Assembly (NCBI GenBank): GCA_964483985.1 | Contig: CAZADS010000056.1 | Span: 1 to 26,567, forward strand | Source: CAZADS01 sp964483985 | Lineage (GTDB): Bacteria; Pseudomonadota; Alphaproteobacteria; Thalassobaculales; Thalassobaculaceae | Direction of reading: 5' to 3' | DNA length: 26,567 nt | Part shown: positions 17,025 through 24,317 of the stretch, one piece after another | Position numbering within the stretch: position 1 is the first letter of the stretch | Layout of the letters: every line of letters begins with the position of its first letter | The notes under the pieces: model-generated | Seen by the model: the letters and a program-made list of their open reading frames with translations, nothing else | What the model was told of the DNA's origin: nothing | Database searches by the model: none | Program-made: the position numbers and the translations under genes

Positions 17025-18101
17025 TCAGTCCAAATAGGTTGCTTTCATGGACTGAGCGTCACCCCAAAGTTTAAACCCTTTGCGAAATGCAAAGTAACTA
17101 TCTGCAAATTCTTTGAAAATTGGATCCTTACCAGACTCTTCTGCGACTACTTCGTTCCAAGCTCTCTCGAATACTGCCAATTGATCGTCTCTCCAGCGAT
17201 GAACCTGAACACCATGTTTATCTTGCATGATCTGCATAGCAACAAATTGTTTCGAGTCAGCATCCGCATGAGTGTAAATAACTTGTTCCCTTGCAGTAAC
17301 CTGAATCATTTCCTTATAAGCCTCCGGTAATGCGTCGTACCTCGGTTTATGCATTATGAATTCTCCGGCAGACGATTGTTGATGCCAACCAGGAAAGTAA
17401 TTGTGTTTAGCGATCTGGTAGAAACCGAATTTAATGTCTGTAGTAGGCATCGAGAATTCGGTCGCATCAATAACACCGCGTTCCAGCGCTGGGTAAATAT
17501 CCGCACCTGCAAGTAATTGGGTTGAAACGCCAATTTTCGACATTACTTTAGCACCCAACCCGAAGAAACGCATCTTGAGACCCTTAAGCTCATCTAGTTC
17601 TTTAATCGGTGTTTGAAACCAACCAGAGGTCTCTGCACCATGCGCGAACGCATCAATGGAGATAATGTTATGTTTGGCATAAATACGGTCGCGTATTTCG
17701 TTTCCGCCCCCCATCCATTTCCATGCCAGATATTCTGAAAGACCTGGTCCGAATGGAACAGACGCCATAAAAACGAGTCCGGGATAACGTCCCGCGTGAA
17801 ACCCAGGTGTTGTCCAAGCACAATCAATAGCACCTTTAGCCGTCGCATCAAATGTCTCAAGGGACGGAGTCAAGGCTCCCGGATCAAAAAATTTGATCTT
17901 AAATTTTCCTTCTGACATTTTATCAATACTATTAACAAAACGAACGCCCGACTCGCCAGCATTCGGGACCGAAGTGCTCCACGCACTTTGCATTTTCCAT
18001 TTAACTTTCTTAGCCGCCATGGCATCGCCGGATACAGCAAACGCTACTGCTCCCACAAACGTACCAACGGCTAGTGTCTTCATAATTTTCGCTGCTGTCA
18101 T
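17025..18101 (-). CDS. TRAP transporter substrate-binding protein (DctP family), paralog 1
   Basis: This 358-residue periplasmic receptor belongs to the TRAP family. It captures a small carboxylate and delivers it to a DctQM membrane permease. The signal peptide is MTAAKIMKTLAVGTF, a hydrophobic core and the cleavage site SGDAMA-AKK. The mature start VKWKMQSAWSTSVPN and the ligand-binding region LKMRFFGLGAKVM, whose Arg is expected to grip a carboxylate, resemble the group typed as mannitol/chloroaromatic or alpha-keto acid TRAP receptors. GGGAG lies 7 bases before ATG 18101; an upstream start would spoil the signal peptide. No dctQ or dctM gene is in the window. It is about 81% identical by hand count to the neighbour at 18453-19529. 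Confidence 0.93.
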   Translation of the reverse strand: MTAAKIMKTLAVGTFVGAVAFAVSGDAMAAKKVKWKMQSAWSTSVPNAGESGVRFVNSIDKMSEGKFKIKFFDPGALTPSLETFDATAKGAIDCAWTTPGFHAGRYPGLVFMASVPFGPGLSEYLAWKWMGGGNEIRDRIYAKHNIISIDAFAHGAETSGWFQTPIKELDELKGLKMRFFGLGAKVMSKIGVSTQLLAGADIYPALERGVIDATEFSMPTTDIKFGFYQIAKHNYFPGWHQQSSAGEFIMHKPRYDALPEAYKEMIQVTAREQVIYTHADADSKQFVAMQIMQDKHGVQVHRWRDDQLAVFERAWNEVVAEESGKDPIFKEFADSYFAFRKGFKLWGDAQSMKATYLD

Positions 18102-18452
18102 GTTTATACTCCCGTTACAAGTTTTTTTCACAATTATGTATGCTAAAATTTATTACTTATTCAAATGGTACCAAACTTTTATTGAATTTTGCAAATAATA
18201 GCTAAAACACAATAAAAAGGATTTACCAACCGATCCATGCACTAAATAATAACTAAACCCATTGTTGCTATTTTCCAACATTCACACCCTAAAATTCGAT
18301 TAGTTAGTTTAATGAACAAGTCAAGGTTTCGGCCGGTAAATTCATGGAACGACAGTCTCTCATAATCTGGTTCAAAATAAAAAAGCCGGGATTATTAAAT
18401 CCCGGCTTTCTTGATTATTGCTCGCTTTGAGGCGAAGCACTAACCAGCAGAA
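18102..18452. other. Spacer between the two TRAP receptor genes
   Basis: These 351 bases contain no gene. The right end holds the terminator of the upstream paralog (18382-18409), and the left end must hold the promoter of paralog 1. A minus-strand TTGAAT and TACATA pair near 18136-18165 has 18-base spacing, but this is a weak candidate. An independent promoter and terminator imply that the two receptors are separately transcribed. Confidence 0.4.
18382..18409 (-). terminator. Intrinsic terminator after the upstream TRAP binding protein gene
   Basis: An 11-base-pair perfect stem AAAGCCGGGAT/ATCCCGGCTTT closes a 6-base loop (18393-18398). On the minus strand it runs into a T tract (TTTTTTATTTT), which makes it a strong terminator. 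Its core stem is the same as that of the terminator at 16954-16979. Confidence 0.9.
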
Positions 18453-19529
18453 TCAATCCAGATAAGTTGCTTTCATAGACTGAGCATCACCCCAAATTTT
18501 AAAACCTTTGCGGTATGCATAGTAACTATCTGCAAATTCTTTGAAAAGTGCGTCCTTAGCAGACTCTTCAGCGACGACTTCGTTCCAAGCCTTCTCGAAT
18601 ACCGCTAATTGATCGTCTCTCCAGCGATGAATTTTCACGCCATGTTTATCCTGCATGATTTTCATTGCACCAAATTGCTTCGAATCTGCGTCCGCATGCG
18701 TGAAAATGACCTGGGTCATTGCTGCACTTTGGATCATTTCCTTATAAGCGTCTGGCAAAGCATCATGTTTGGTTTTATTCATTAAGAATTCGGAAACAGA
18801 CGACTGCTGATGCCAACCTGGAAAATAGTTGTTTTTAGCAATTTGATAAAACCCATATTTAATGTCATTCGTCGGCATAGAATACTCGGTCGCATCAATA
18901 ACCCCACGTTCAAGAGCAGGATAGATATCCGCACCTGCAAGCAACTGGGTCGATACTCCGATACGCGACATCACTTTGGCTCCGAGACCGAAGAAACGCA
19001 TCTTCATACCTTTCAGCTGGTCCAGTTCTTTAATGGGCATCTTAAACCACCCAGACGTCTCTGGCCCGTGCGAGAATGCATCAACGGCGTATAGGTCATG
19101 TGTCGCATAAACACGATCACGGATAGCATTTCCACCGCCCATCCATTTCCAGGACAAGAATTCTGTGAGAGCCGGCCCAAAAGGAACCGTAGTCATAAAG
19201 GAAAGACCGGGATAACGCCCTGCATGATAACCAGGTGTCGTCCAAGCGGATTCAATGGAACCCTTGGAACAAGCATCAAACGTCTCAAGAGCGGGAACCA
19301 GCGCTCCAGGATCAAAAAACTTGATCGTAAATTTTCCTTCTGACATGGTGCTTATACTGTCAACAAAGCGGACACCGGATTCACCGGCATTTGGCACCTC
19401 AGTGCTCCAAGCGCTTTGCATTTTCCATTTAACTTTTTTAGCGGCCACGGCATCGCCGGATACAGCAAACGCTACTGCTCCCACAAACGTACCAACGGCC
19501 ACTGTCTTCAGCATTTGTGCTGCTGTCAT
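18453..19529 (-). CDS. TRAP transporter substrate-binding protein (DctP family), paralog 2
   Basis: This is the second 358-residue TRAP receptor, the same length as its neighbour, with about 68 substitutions by hand count and no gaps. The signal peptide MTAAQMLKTVAVGTF ends with SGDAVA-AKK. Conserved segments include LLAGADIYPALERGVIDATE and GWHQQSS, which line the TRAP ligand cleft, and the Arg in MKMRFFGLGAKVM. Substitutions cluster at residues such as HNIISIDAF versus HDLYAVDAF and VTAREQ versus SAAMTQ, so ligand preference may have shifted. GGGAGG lies close before ATG 19529. Both genes run the same way with separate terminators. The membrane subunits must be encoded elsewhere. Confidence 0.93.
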   Translation of the reverse strand: MTAAQMLKTVAVGTFVGAVAFAVSGDAVAAKKVKWKMQSAWSTEVPNAGESGVRFVDSISTMSEGKFTIKFFDPGALVPALETFDACSKGSIESAWTTPGYHAGRYPGLSFMTTVPFGPALTEFLSWKWMGGGNAIRDRVYATHDLYAVDAFSHGPETSGWFKMPIKELDQLKGMKMRFFGLGAKVMSRIGVSTQLLAGADIYPALERGVIDATEYSMPTNDIKYGFYQIAKNNYFPGWHQQSSVSEFLMNKTKHDALPDAYKEMIQSAAMTQVIFTHADADSKQFGAMKIMQDKHGVKIHRWRDDQLAVFEKAWNEVVAEESAKDALFKEFADSYYAYRKGFKIWGDAQSMKATYLD

Positions 19530-19969
19530 GGCTATCCTCCCATGTACGCGACAAGACAACGACAACCGTTATCTGTGACGTAGTAAACTCAACTTTAGCG
19601 AATCTCTTCTTTGAAAACAATTCCTTTGTTAACAATGGTTTGATTGATTGTGATTTAAATGTTTTACGTATGTCCGTTAAGCATTGGCAATGCAAATCTC
19701 ACTATTTCATTTTTTATTTCTTGAGCGAAAGTCAATTTTAGAGTCCAACTTTCCTAATATATTGAAATTGTGTTGATTTTTACCTATTTTATATTTAAGC
19801 AACTGACAATTTCCTATCTGATGCGCAACCCGCAAAATAGCTTGAACTCTCAAATTCCATTTTATCTGTTGTTTTTTGTAACAATAAAAAGCAGTTCATC
19901 CATTAACGCTGGATTGCACGGATTCGCTGACATGATATAACCGACTCTATCCAACAACAGGAGATTATC
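19530..19969. other. Divergent control region between the TRAP receptor and aroQ
   Basis: These 440 bases hold no gene. Two symmetric sites lie upstream of the TRAP gene: TTGTTAACAA (19626-19635) and GCATT-GGC-AATGC (19681-19693). On the minus strand, GTTGTCGTTGTC (about 19555-19566) is a short direct repeat in the leader. The aroQ promoter at the right end is listed separately. The region marks the border between the catabolic and housekeeping halves of the window. Confidence 0.45.
19914..19941 (+). promoter_or_regulatory. Candidate sigma-70 promoter for aroQ-accB-accC
   Basis: TTGCAC (19914-19919) and TATAAC (19936-19941) are separated by 16 bases. Each is one or two changes from the sigma-70 consensus. 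A start near 19948 would leave a leader of about 22 bases, ending in the ribosome binding site CAGGAG before aroQ. No other good pair lies nearer the gene. Confidence 0.5.
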
Positions 19970-20419
19970 GTGGCAGACGTTCCTGAAATTTTAATAATCA
20001 ACGGTCCCAATTTGAATATGCTTGGTGTCCGCGAACCCCATATATATGGACATGAGACTTTAGCCGATATTGAAGCCATGTGCGAGGAGCGGGCAGAAAC
20101 TTTAGGCATCGCAGTCGATTTTAGGCAATCTAATTTTGAAGGCGAAATAGTTACAATTATCCAAAGTGCAAGAGACACGGCAGCAGGCATAATCATTAAC
20201 CCAGCTGGTTACACTCATACTTCGGTTGCGATTTTAGATGCTTTAAAATTAACCGAATTACCCATTATCGAATTGCATCTTTCAAATCCCCATACTCGAG
20301 AAACCTTCCGCGATCACTCTTTTGTTTCAGCGGCAGCGAAAGGTATTATTTGCGGCTTTGGTGCCCACGGATACGTCTTGGCCATTGACGCAATGGCACG
20401 TGTGATCGACACAGCTTAA
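19970..20419 (+). CDS. aroQ: Type II 3-dehydroquinate dehydratase
   Basis: This 149-residue enzyme dehydrates 3-dehydroquinate to 3-dehydroshikimate in the shikimate pathway, in the cytoplasm as a dodecamer. Type II signatures are complete: INGPNLNMLGVREPHIYG supplies Arg21 and the catalytic Tyr26; NPAGYTH supplies Asn78 and His83; ELHLSNPHTRETFR supplies Glu101, His103 and Arg114. Length is standard. The start is GTG 19970, with CAGGAG (19958-19963) 6 bases upstream. accB follows after 22 bases and accC after that. The aroQ-accB-accC order is frequent in proteobacteria and points to one operon. Confidence 0.97.
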   Translation: MADVPEILIINGPNLNMLGVREPHIYGHETLADIEAMCEERAETLGIAVDFRQSNFEGEIVTIIQSARDTAAGIIINPAGYTHTSVAILDALKLTELPIIELHLSNPHTRETFRDHSFVSAAAKGIICGFGAHGYVLAIDAMARVIDTA

Positions 20420-20441
20420 AACGAACTACAGGAGACACCGA

Positions 20442-20891
20442 TTGGCTCAAGACATCGATAGCAAGCTTGTTCGAAAATTAGCAAAACTTCTTGAAGAGAC
20501 TGGGTTAGGTGAACTAGAATATGCTACCGATAACTGGCGTATAAGGGTCGCTATGCCGTCCAAAACGGTCAATTCGGTCCTATCACCAAAGACGGCTATA
20601 TCCGCATCTCAACAGATTATTACGGAAGCAAGCGACAGCGCGCAGAATTTAGAGCAGCCCGGCGCCTTAAGATCTCCCATGGTTGGCACAGCATATCTCT
20701 CTCCAGACCCTTCTTCTCCCCCTTTCGTATCTGTTGGTTCAACCGTCTCTAAAGGTGATACAGTGATGATCATAGAAGCAATGAAGGTAATGAACAGTAT
20801 TGCGGCACATTGTACTGGAACCGTAAAAGAAATTTTAGTCACATCAAGCCAACCGATAGAATTTGGTCAAATATTGATGGTAATTGAATGA
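20442..20891 (+). CDS. accB: Biotin carboxyl carrier protein of acetyl-CoA carboxylase
   Basis: This 149-residue protein carries biotin for acetyl-CoA carboxylase, the first step of fatty acid synthesis. The C-terminal biotinyl domain has the motif EAMKVMN with target Lys115, and the thumb-type insertion PDPSSPPFVSVG seen in bacterial AccB. The N-terminal helix (residues 4-24, KLVRKLAKLLEETGLGELE) is the usual AccB dimer region, followed by a flexible linker. The start is TTG 20442, supported by GGAG (20431-20434) 7 bases upstream and by the absence of an in-frame ATG before the family N-terminus. It lies between aroQ and accC. Confidence 0.96.
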   Translation: MAQDIDSKLVRKLAKLLEETGLGELEYATDNWRIRVAMPSKTVNSVLSPKTAISASQQIITEASDSAQNLEQPGALRSPMVGTAYLSPDPSSPPFVSVGSTVSKGDTVMIIEAMKVMNSIAAHCTGTVKEILVTSSQPIEFGQILMVIE

Positions 20892-20934
20892 ATCAGCTTA
20901 TGATTAATTTCATTGCCCGAATGGTTGAATGTGA

Positions 20935-22275
20935 ATGTTCGAGAAAATATTAATAGCAAATCGTGGCGATATTGCTTTGAGAATTCAAAGAGCTTGCCGT
21001 GAAATGGGCATCAAGACGGTTGCTGTACATTCGACGGCCGACTCCAGTGCGATGCATGTCCGTTTAGCCGATGAAAGCGTTTGTATTGGACCACCTGCAG
21101 CAAGAGAAAGTTATTTAAATATCCCTGCAATAGTATCAGCTGCCATCATTTCAGGAGCCGATGCAATTCACCCTGGGGTGGGCTTTTTATCAGAAAACTC
21201 CTCGTTCGCGGAAATAGTAGAAGCTCACGGGTTTACCTTCATTGGCCCAAGGCCAGAACATATCCACATCATGGGAGACAAAATTACCGCAAAACAAACA
21301 GTACAAAATTTAGGCATACCATGTGTTCCGGGATCTAGCGGTGCCATTGAATCCGTTCAGGACGCTATCACTGTAGCTAAAGATATCGGTTTTCCAGTAT
21401 TAATTAAAGCGTCTGCTGGCGGCGGCGGTAGAGGGATGCAGCTAGCTTCTTCAAAAGACGAGTTGGCAAGTGCAATTTCGATCGCGCAAACAGAAGCAGA
21501 AACAGCGTTTGGGTCTAGAGAAATTTATATTGAACGTTATCTCGCGAATCCTCGTCACATCGAAATTCAAATTCTTGGAGATCAACATGGAAATTTAATT
21601 CATCTTGGCGAAAGGGACTGTTCTCTGCAGCGCAGGCATCAAAAAGTTCTTGAAGAATCACCTTCACCAATTTTAGATGGAAATATCCGTGCAAAAATCG
21701 AGACAATAACGGTCGAAGCAATGAAAAAATTTGGCTATCAAAGTCTGGGAACTATTGAATTTCTGTATGAAAATGGTGAATTCTATTTCATTGAAATGAA
21801 TACAAGACTCCAAGTCGAACACCCCGTGACTGAGATGATTACAGGCATAGACCTAGTCCGCGAACAGATATTAGTAAGTTCAGGAACAAAAATTAGCCAT
21901 TCCCAAGAAGATATTCTATTTAATGGCCATTCTATTGAATGCCGAATAAACGCAGAGAACCCCGTTAATTTCAGGCCATCACCCGGCTGGATTACTGACT
22001 ACCATCCGCCGGGTGGATTAGGGGTCCGTGTAGACTCGGCTCTTTATGCTGGATATGAAGTGCCTCCCCATTATGACAGCCTGGTTGCGAAGCTTGTAGT
22101 ACATGGCAATACGAGAGAAGAGTGTCTTCTTCGTTTAAATAGGGCATTGGATGAATTTGTAATCGGAAATATTGAAACTACAATCCCATTGCATAAAAAC
22201 CTGTTAGCCAGCAAAGAGTTTATCAAGGGCGATTATGACATACATTGGTTAGAAAAAACGTTTTTAAAATCCTGA
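20935..22275 (+). CDS. accC: Biotin carboxylase subunit of acetyl-CoA carboxylase
   Basis: This 446-residue enzyme uses ATP and bicarbonate to carboxylate the biotin on AccB. It begins with the family N-terminus MFEKILIANRGDIALRI. The ATP-grasp glycine loop is KASAGGGGRGM (158-168), and the catalytic and metal-binding strand is EMNTRLQVEHPVTE (287-300). IHPGVGFLSEN and GHSIECRINAENP are also typical. Length matches free AccC rather than fused carboxylases. ATG 20935 lies 43 bases after accB and has no strong ribosome binding site. It is probably the last essential gene of the aroQ operon, with aat following closely on the same strand. Confidence 0.97.
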   Translation: MFEKILIANRGDIALRIQRACREMGIKTVAVHSTADSSAMHVRLADESVCIGPPAARESYLNIPAIVSAAIISGADAIHPGVGFLSENSSFAEIVEAHGFTFIGPRPEHIHIMGDKITAKQTVQNLGIPCVPGSSGAIESVQDAITVAKDIGFPVLIKASAGGGGRGMQLASSKDELASAISIAQTEAETAFGSREIYIERYLANPRHIEIQILGDQHGNLIHLGERDCSLQRRHQKVLEESPSPILDGNIRAKIETITVEAMKKFGYQSLGTIEFLYENGEFYFIEMNTRLQVEHPVTEMITGIDLVREQILVSSGTKISHSQEDILFNGHSIECRINAENPVNFRPSPGWITDYHPPGGLGVRVDSALYAGYEVPPHYDSLVAKLVVHGNTREECLLRLNRALDEFVIGNIETTIPLHKNLLASKEFIKGDYDIHWLEKTFLKS

Positions 22276-22316
22276 TGATATAATGTCCACGTTAAGATTG
22301 TTTGGATGACTCTTGC

Positions 22317-22970
22317 ATGAATCGAATATTGCCCGACATGCTCCTACAGGCCTATACTATCGGTGTATTCCCAATGGCCGAGAATAGGCACGACGACCGC
22401 CTATTTTTTGTGGATCCGGATACTCGTGGTGTCATACCACTCGATAACTTTCACATTCCCCGCAGTCTCAAAAAGCTAATTAGGCAACGTCGTTACACAA
22501 TCACTTGTGATACAGCCTTTTCAGCAGTTTTAGACGGTTGTGCAGAACCAACTAGTTCTCGCCCCAATACATGGATTAATCAAGAAATCCGCACGTTATA
22601 TTTGGAATTAGCGGCTCGAGGACGTTGCCATAGTATAGAGGTGTGGGCCAATGGCGATTTAGCGGGAGGGCTTTATGGAGTTGCATTAGGAGGCGCTTTC
22701 TTCGGCGAAAGTATGTTTAGCCGAAAACCTAACGCCAGTAAAATAGCTCTTGTACATTTAGTTGCTCGTCTAATCTGGAGTGGATTTTTACTTCTCGATA
22801 GTCAATTTATAACCGATCATCTAATTCAATTTGGTGCCAAGGAAATCTCCCGAAACGATTACCATAAACAGCTGGAAATTGCTTTGAAACAGCCTGTCAA
22901 GTTTCAATCTTCCCCCAACGATCTCCTCTTGGTAGAAAAACTTTTACAATCAAGCGCCCAAATATCGTAA
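22317..22970 (+). CDS. aat: Leucyl/phenylalanyl-tRNA-protein transferase
   Basis: This 217-residue enzyme attaches Leu or Phe from aminoacyl-tRNA to proteins with N-terminal Arg or Lys, marking them for ClpAP. Family motifs are present in order: LQAYTIGVFPMAE, FFVDPDTRGVIPLD, TWINQEIRTLYLEL, RCHSIEVWANGDLAGGLYGVALG, FFGESMFSRKPNASKIAL and LLDSQFITDHLIQFGA. ATG 22317 gives MNRILPDMLLQAY, matching family starts; TTG 22302 is possible, and neither has a clear ribosome binding site. The gene follows accC by about 40 bases. Its last 67 bases overlap the 3' end of the DUF2155 gene on the other strand. Confidence 0.96.
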   Translation: MNRILPDMLLQAYTIGVFPMAENRHDDRLFFVDPDTRGVIPLDNFHIPRSLKKLIRQRRYTITCDTAFSAVLDGCAEPTSSRPNTWINQEIRTLYLELAARGRCHSIEVWANGDLAGGLYGVALGGAFFGESMFSRKPNASKIALVHLVARLIWSGFLLLDSQFITDHLIQFGAKEISRNDYHKQLEIALKQPVKFQSSPNDLLLVEKLLQSSAQIS

Positions 22971-23389
22971 ACGGGGTGCTCCAATGCGTTCAATGCTGGA
23001 CTAGAAGCAAACATCCAGCCCGAAAATAGTTGAACTGGGCTTTGACCTGGTTTTTTATCCGCTATTTCCAAAAATACTGCGCTCTCGGGAGGTTCCGTAG
23101 GCGGTCGCTTGCGACAAGACCTCACTGTTATTTTTAAAGTTCCGTAAACTGCGGTATTGTTTATATCCACCTGAAACGTCGAAACTCGGGCGGTAATCTT
23201 GTCAAGACCTTGTAGAACTGCAACCGGCATTGCATGCCAACGCGATGTTTTCTGGAGAAAATTTTGTGAGTGAACTTCGTTCGACGTCAGAAAAAGAGAT
23301 AGTATTAGTTGGCACCACAATGTTGAATGCCATTTAAAGTCTATAGTGAAAACTCTAACTAGTAGTCGGGGATGGGGAATATTTATCAT
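22904..23389 (-). CDS. DUF2155 family exported protein
   Basis: This 161-residue protein carries the DUF2155 signature found almost only in Alphaproteobacteria. The core is ITARVSTFQVDI, GTLKITVRSCRKRPPTEPPE and FSGWMFASSPALNALEHPVYD, ending with the conserved WALDCK. Two conserved cysteines (in RSCRKRP and LDCK) could form a disulphide after export. A hydrophobic stretch near residues 24-36 followed by EVHS-QN suggests a signal peptide, although the N-region before it is long. The start is ATG 23389, 7 bases after the mlaD stop, so it is probably cotranscribed with mlaD. Function is not established; the neighbourhood hints at an envelope role. Its end overlaps aat. Confidence 0.9.
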   Translation of the reverse strand: MINIPHPRLLVRVFTIDFKWHSTLWCQLILSLFLTSNEVHSQNFLQKTSRWHAMPVAVLQGLDKITARVSTFQVDINNTAVYGTLKITVRSCRKRPPTEPPESAVFLEIADKKPGQSPVQLFSGWMFASSPALNALEHPVYDIWALDCKSFSTKRRSLGED

Positions 23390-23396
23390 TAAGCTT

Positions 23397-23855
23397 TTAC
23401 TGATTTTTTCCTGCTTCAGCAGCAGTAAAGATAAATTTTCCTAGTAACTGGACTATATCAATAGCGTCTTGCGTAAACTCTATCGTTCCGCCAGGTTCAA
23501 TGAATTCGGGTGAACCTCCAGGAACTAAATCTATGAAATTACCTCCCAATAAACTCTCCGCTATAATAGAAGCTGCAGTATCTTCGGGAATTTGATAGTT
23601 TTCATTGATTTGAAGAGTAACCACTGCCCTAAAAGTATCCGGGTCGAGTCTTAACGCGGAAACCGAGCCAATCGAGATTCCACTAATGCGGACATCGCTT
23701 CCTACATTTACTCCGCCAAGTTTATTAAAGTATGCATTTATCTCGTATCGATCACCAGAGTCCATTTCAATGGAGGAGAAAACGAATGTTAAAAACAGAG
23801 CCGCGGCAGCGAGGACCACAAATCCCATTAGGGTTTCAATCATATTTCGTTGCAT
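23397..23855 (-). CDS. mlaD: MlaD-type MCE-domain lipid transport protein
   Basis: This 152-residue protein has one N-terminal membrane segment (MIETLMGFVVLAAAALFLTF) and a single MCE domain. The pattern YFNKLGGVNVGSDVRISGI followed by IGSVSALRLDPDTFRAVVTL is diagnostic, and the C-terminal part has SLLGGNFIDLVPGGS. MlaD forms a periplasmic hexameric ring on the inner membrane that passes phospholipids between MlaC and the MlaFE transporter. Those partners are not in the window, which is normal for this alphaproteobacterial arrangement. GGGAG lies 9 bases before ATG 23855. It is followed closely by the DUF2155 gene and preceded by the NDUFA12 gene on the same strand. Confidence 0.94.
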   Translation of the reverse strand: MQRNMIETLMGFVVLAAAALFLTFVFSSIEMDSGDRYEINAYFNKLGGVNVGSDVRISGISIGSVSALRLDPDTFRAVVTLQINENYQIPEDTAASIIAESLLGGNFIDLVPGGSPEFIEPGGTIEFTQDAIDIVQLLGKFIFTAAEAGKNQ

Positions 23856-23920
23856 GATTAAAACTCCCTATTAAACTAGGATCTAGAAAATATACTTCAC
23901 ATAACAAACAAAAAAAAGCC

Positions 23921-24280
23921 TCAAGATGGAATCCAAGGTTCATAATCACCAGTGGCCTTTTCCCTTTTACCACCTTGAAGGACATGGCCAGGCGGTCTAT
24001 ACGCATATCGTGTTCCAGTTAAATTAGGCAGATGTAACTTTTGCCAACTAAAAGAATTTTTATCGCTCTCGGAAGGAACCTCTTCTATACTATAATGCAG
24101 CCAAGCATGCCACTCTGGTGGTACTTTAGATGGCTCCACCATGCCTCTATAAATCACCCACCTTTTCAATCTACCATCGGAATTACTTCGTGTTTTATGT
24201 TCATAATACCGGTTGCCGAATATATCGGAACCTACTTGCCGACCGTTAATCCACGTGTAAATAAGCGTACCGACGTCCAT
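23921..24280 (-). CDS. NADH:ubiquinone oxidoreductase accessory subunit NDUFA12
   Basis: This 119-residue protein matches the NDUFA12 (17.2 kDa, B17.2) family, an accessory subunit of respiratory complex I shared by mitochondria and Alphaproteobacteria. Diagnostic segments are the N-terminal GTLIYTWINGRQVGSDIFGNRYYE, then RRWVIY-like KRWVIYRG, VPPEWHAWLHY and the C-terminal GDYEPWIPS. It has no signal peptide, consistent with binding on the cytoplasmic face. ATG 24280 sits almost back to back with the DMT transporter gene. A run of eight T on the minus strand (plus-strand 23910-23917) begins 4 bases past the stop, preceded only by a poor stem. Gene order NDUFA12-mlaD-DUF2155 is a typical alphaproteobacterial block. 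Confidence 0.95.
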   Translation of the reverse strand: MDVGTLIYTWINGRQVGSDIFGNRYYEHKTRSNSDGRLKRWVIYRGMVEPSKVPPEWHAWLHYSIEEVPSESDKNSFSWQKLHLPNLTGTRYAYRPPGHVLQGGKREKATGDYEPWIPS

Positions 24281-24317
24281 TATGGCACCCTACTCTGTTC
24301 GAACATTAGGTGAGAAT

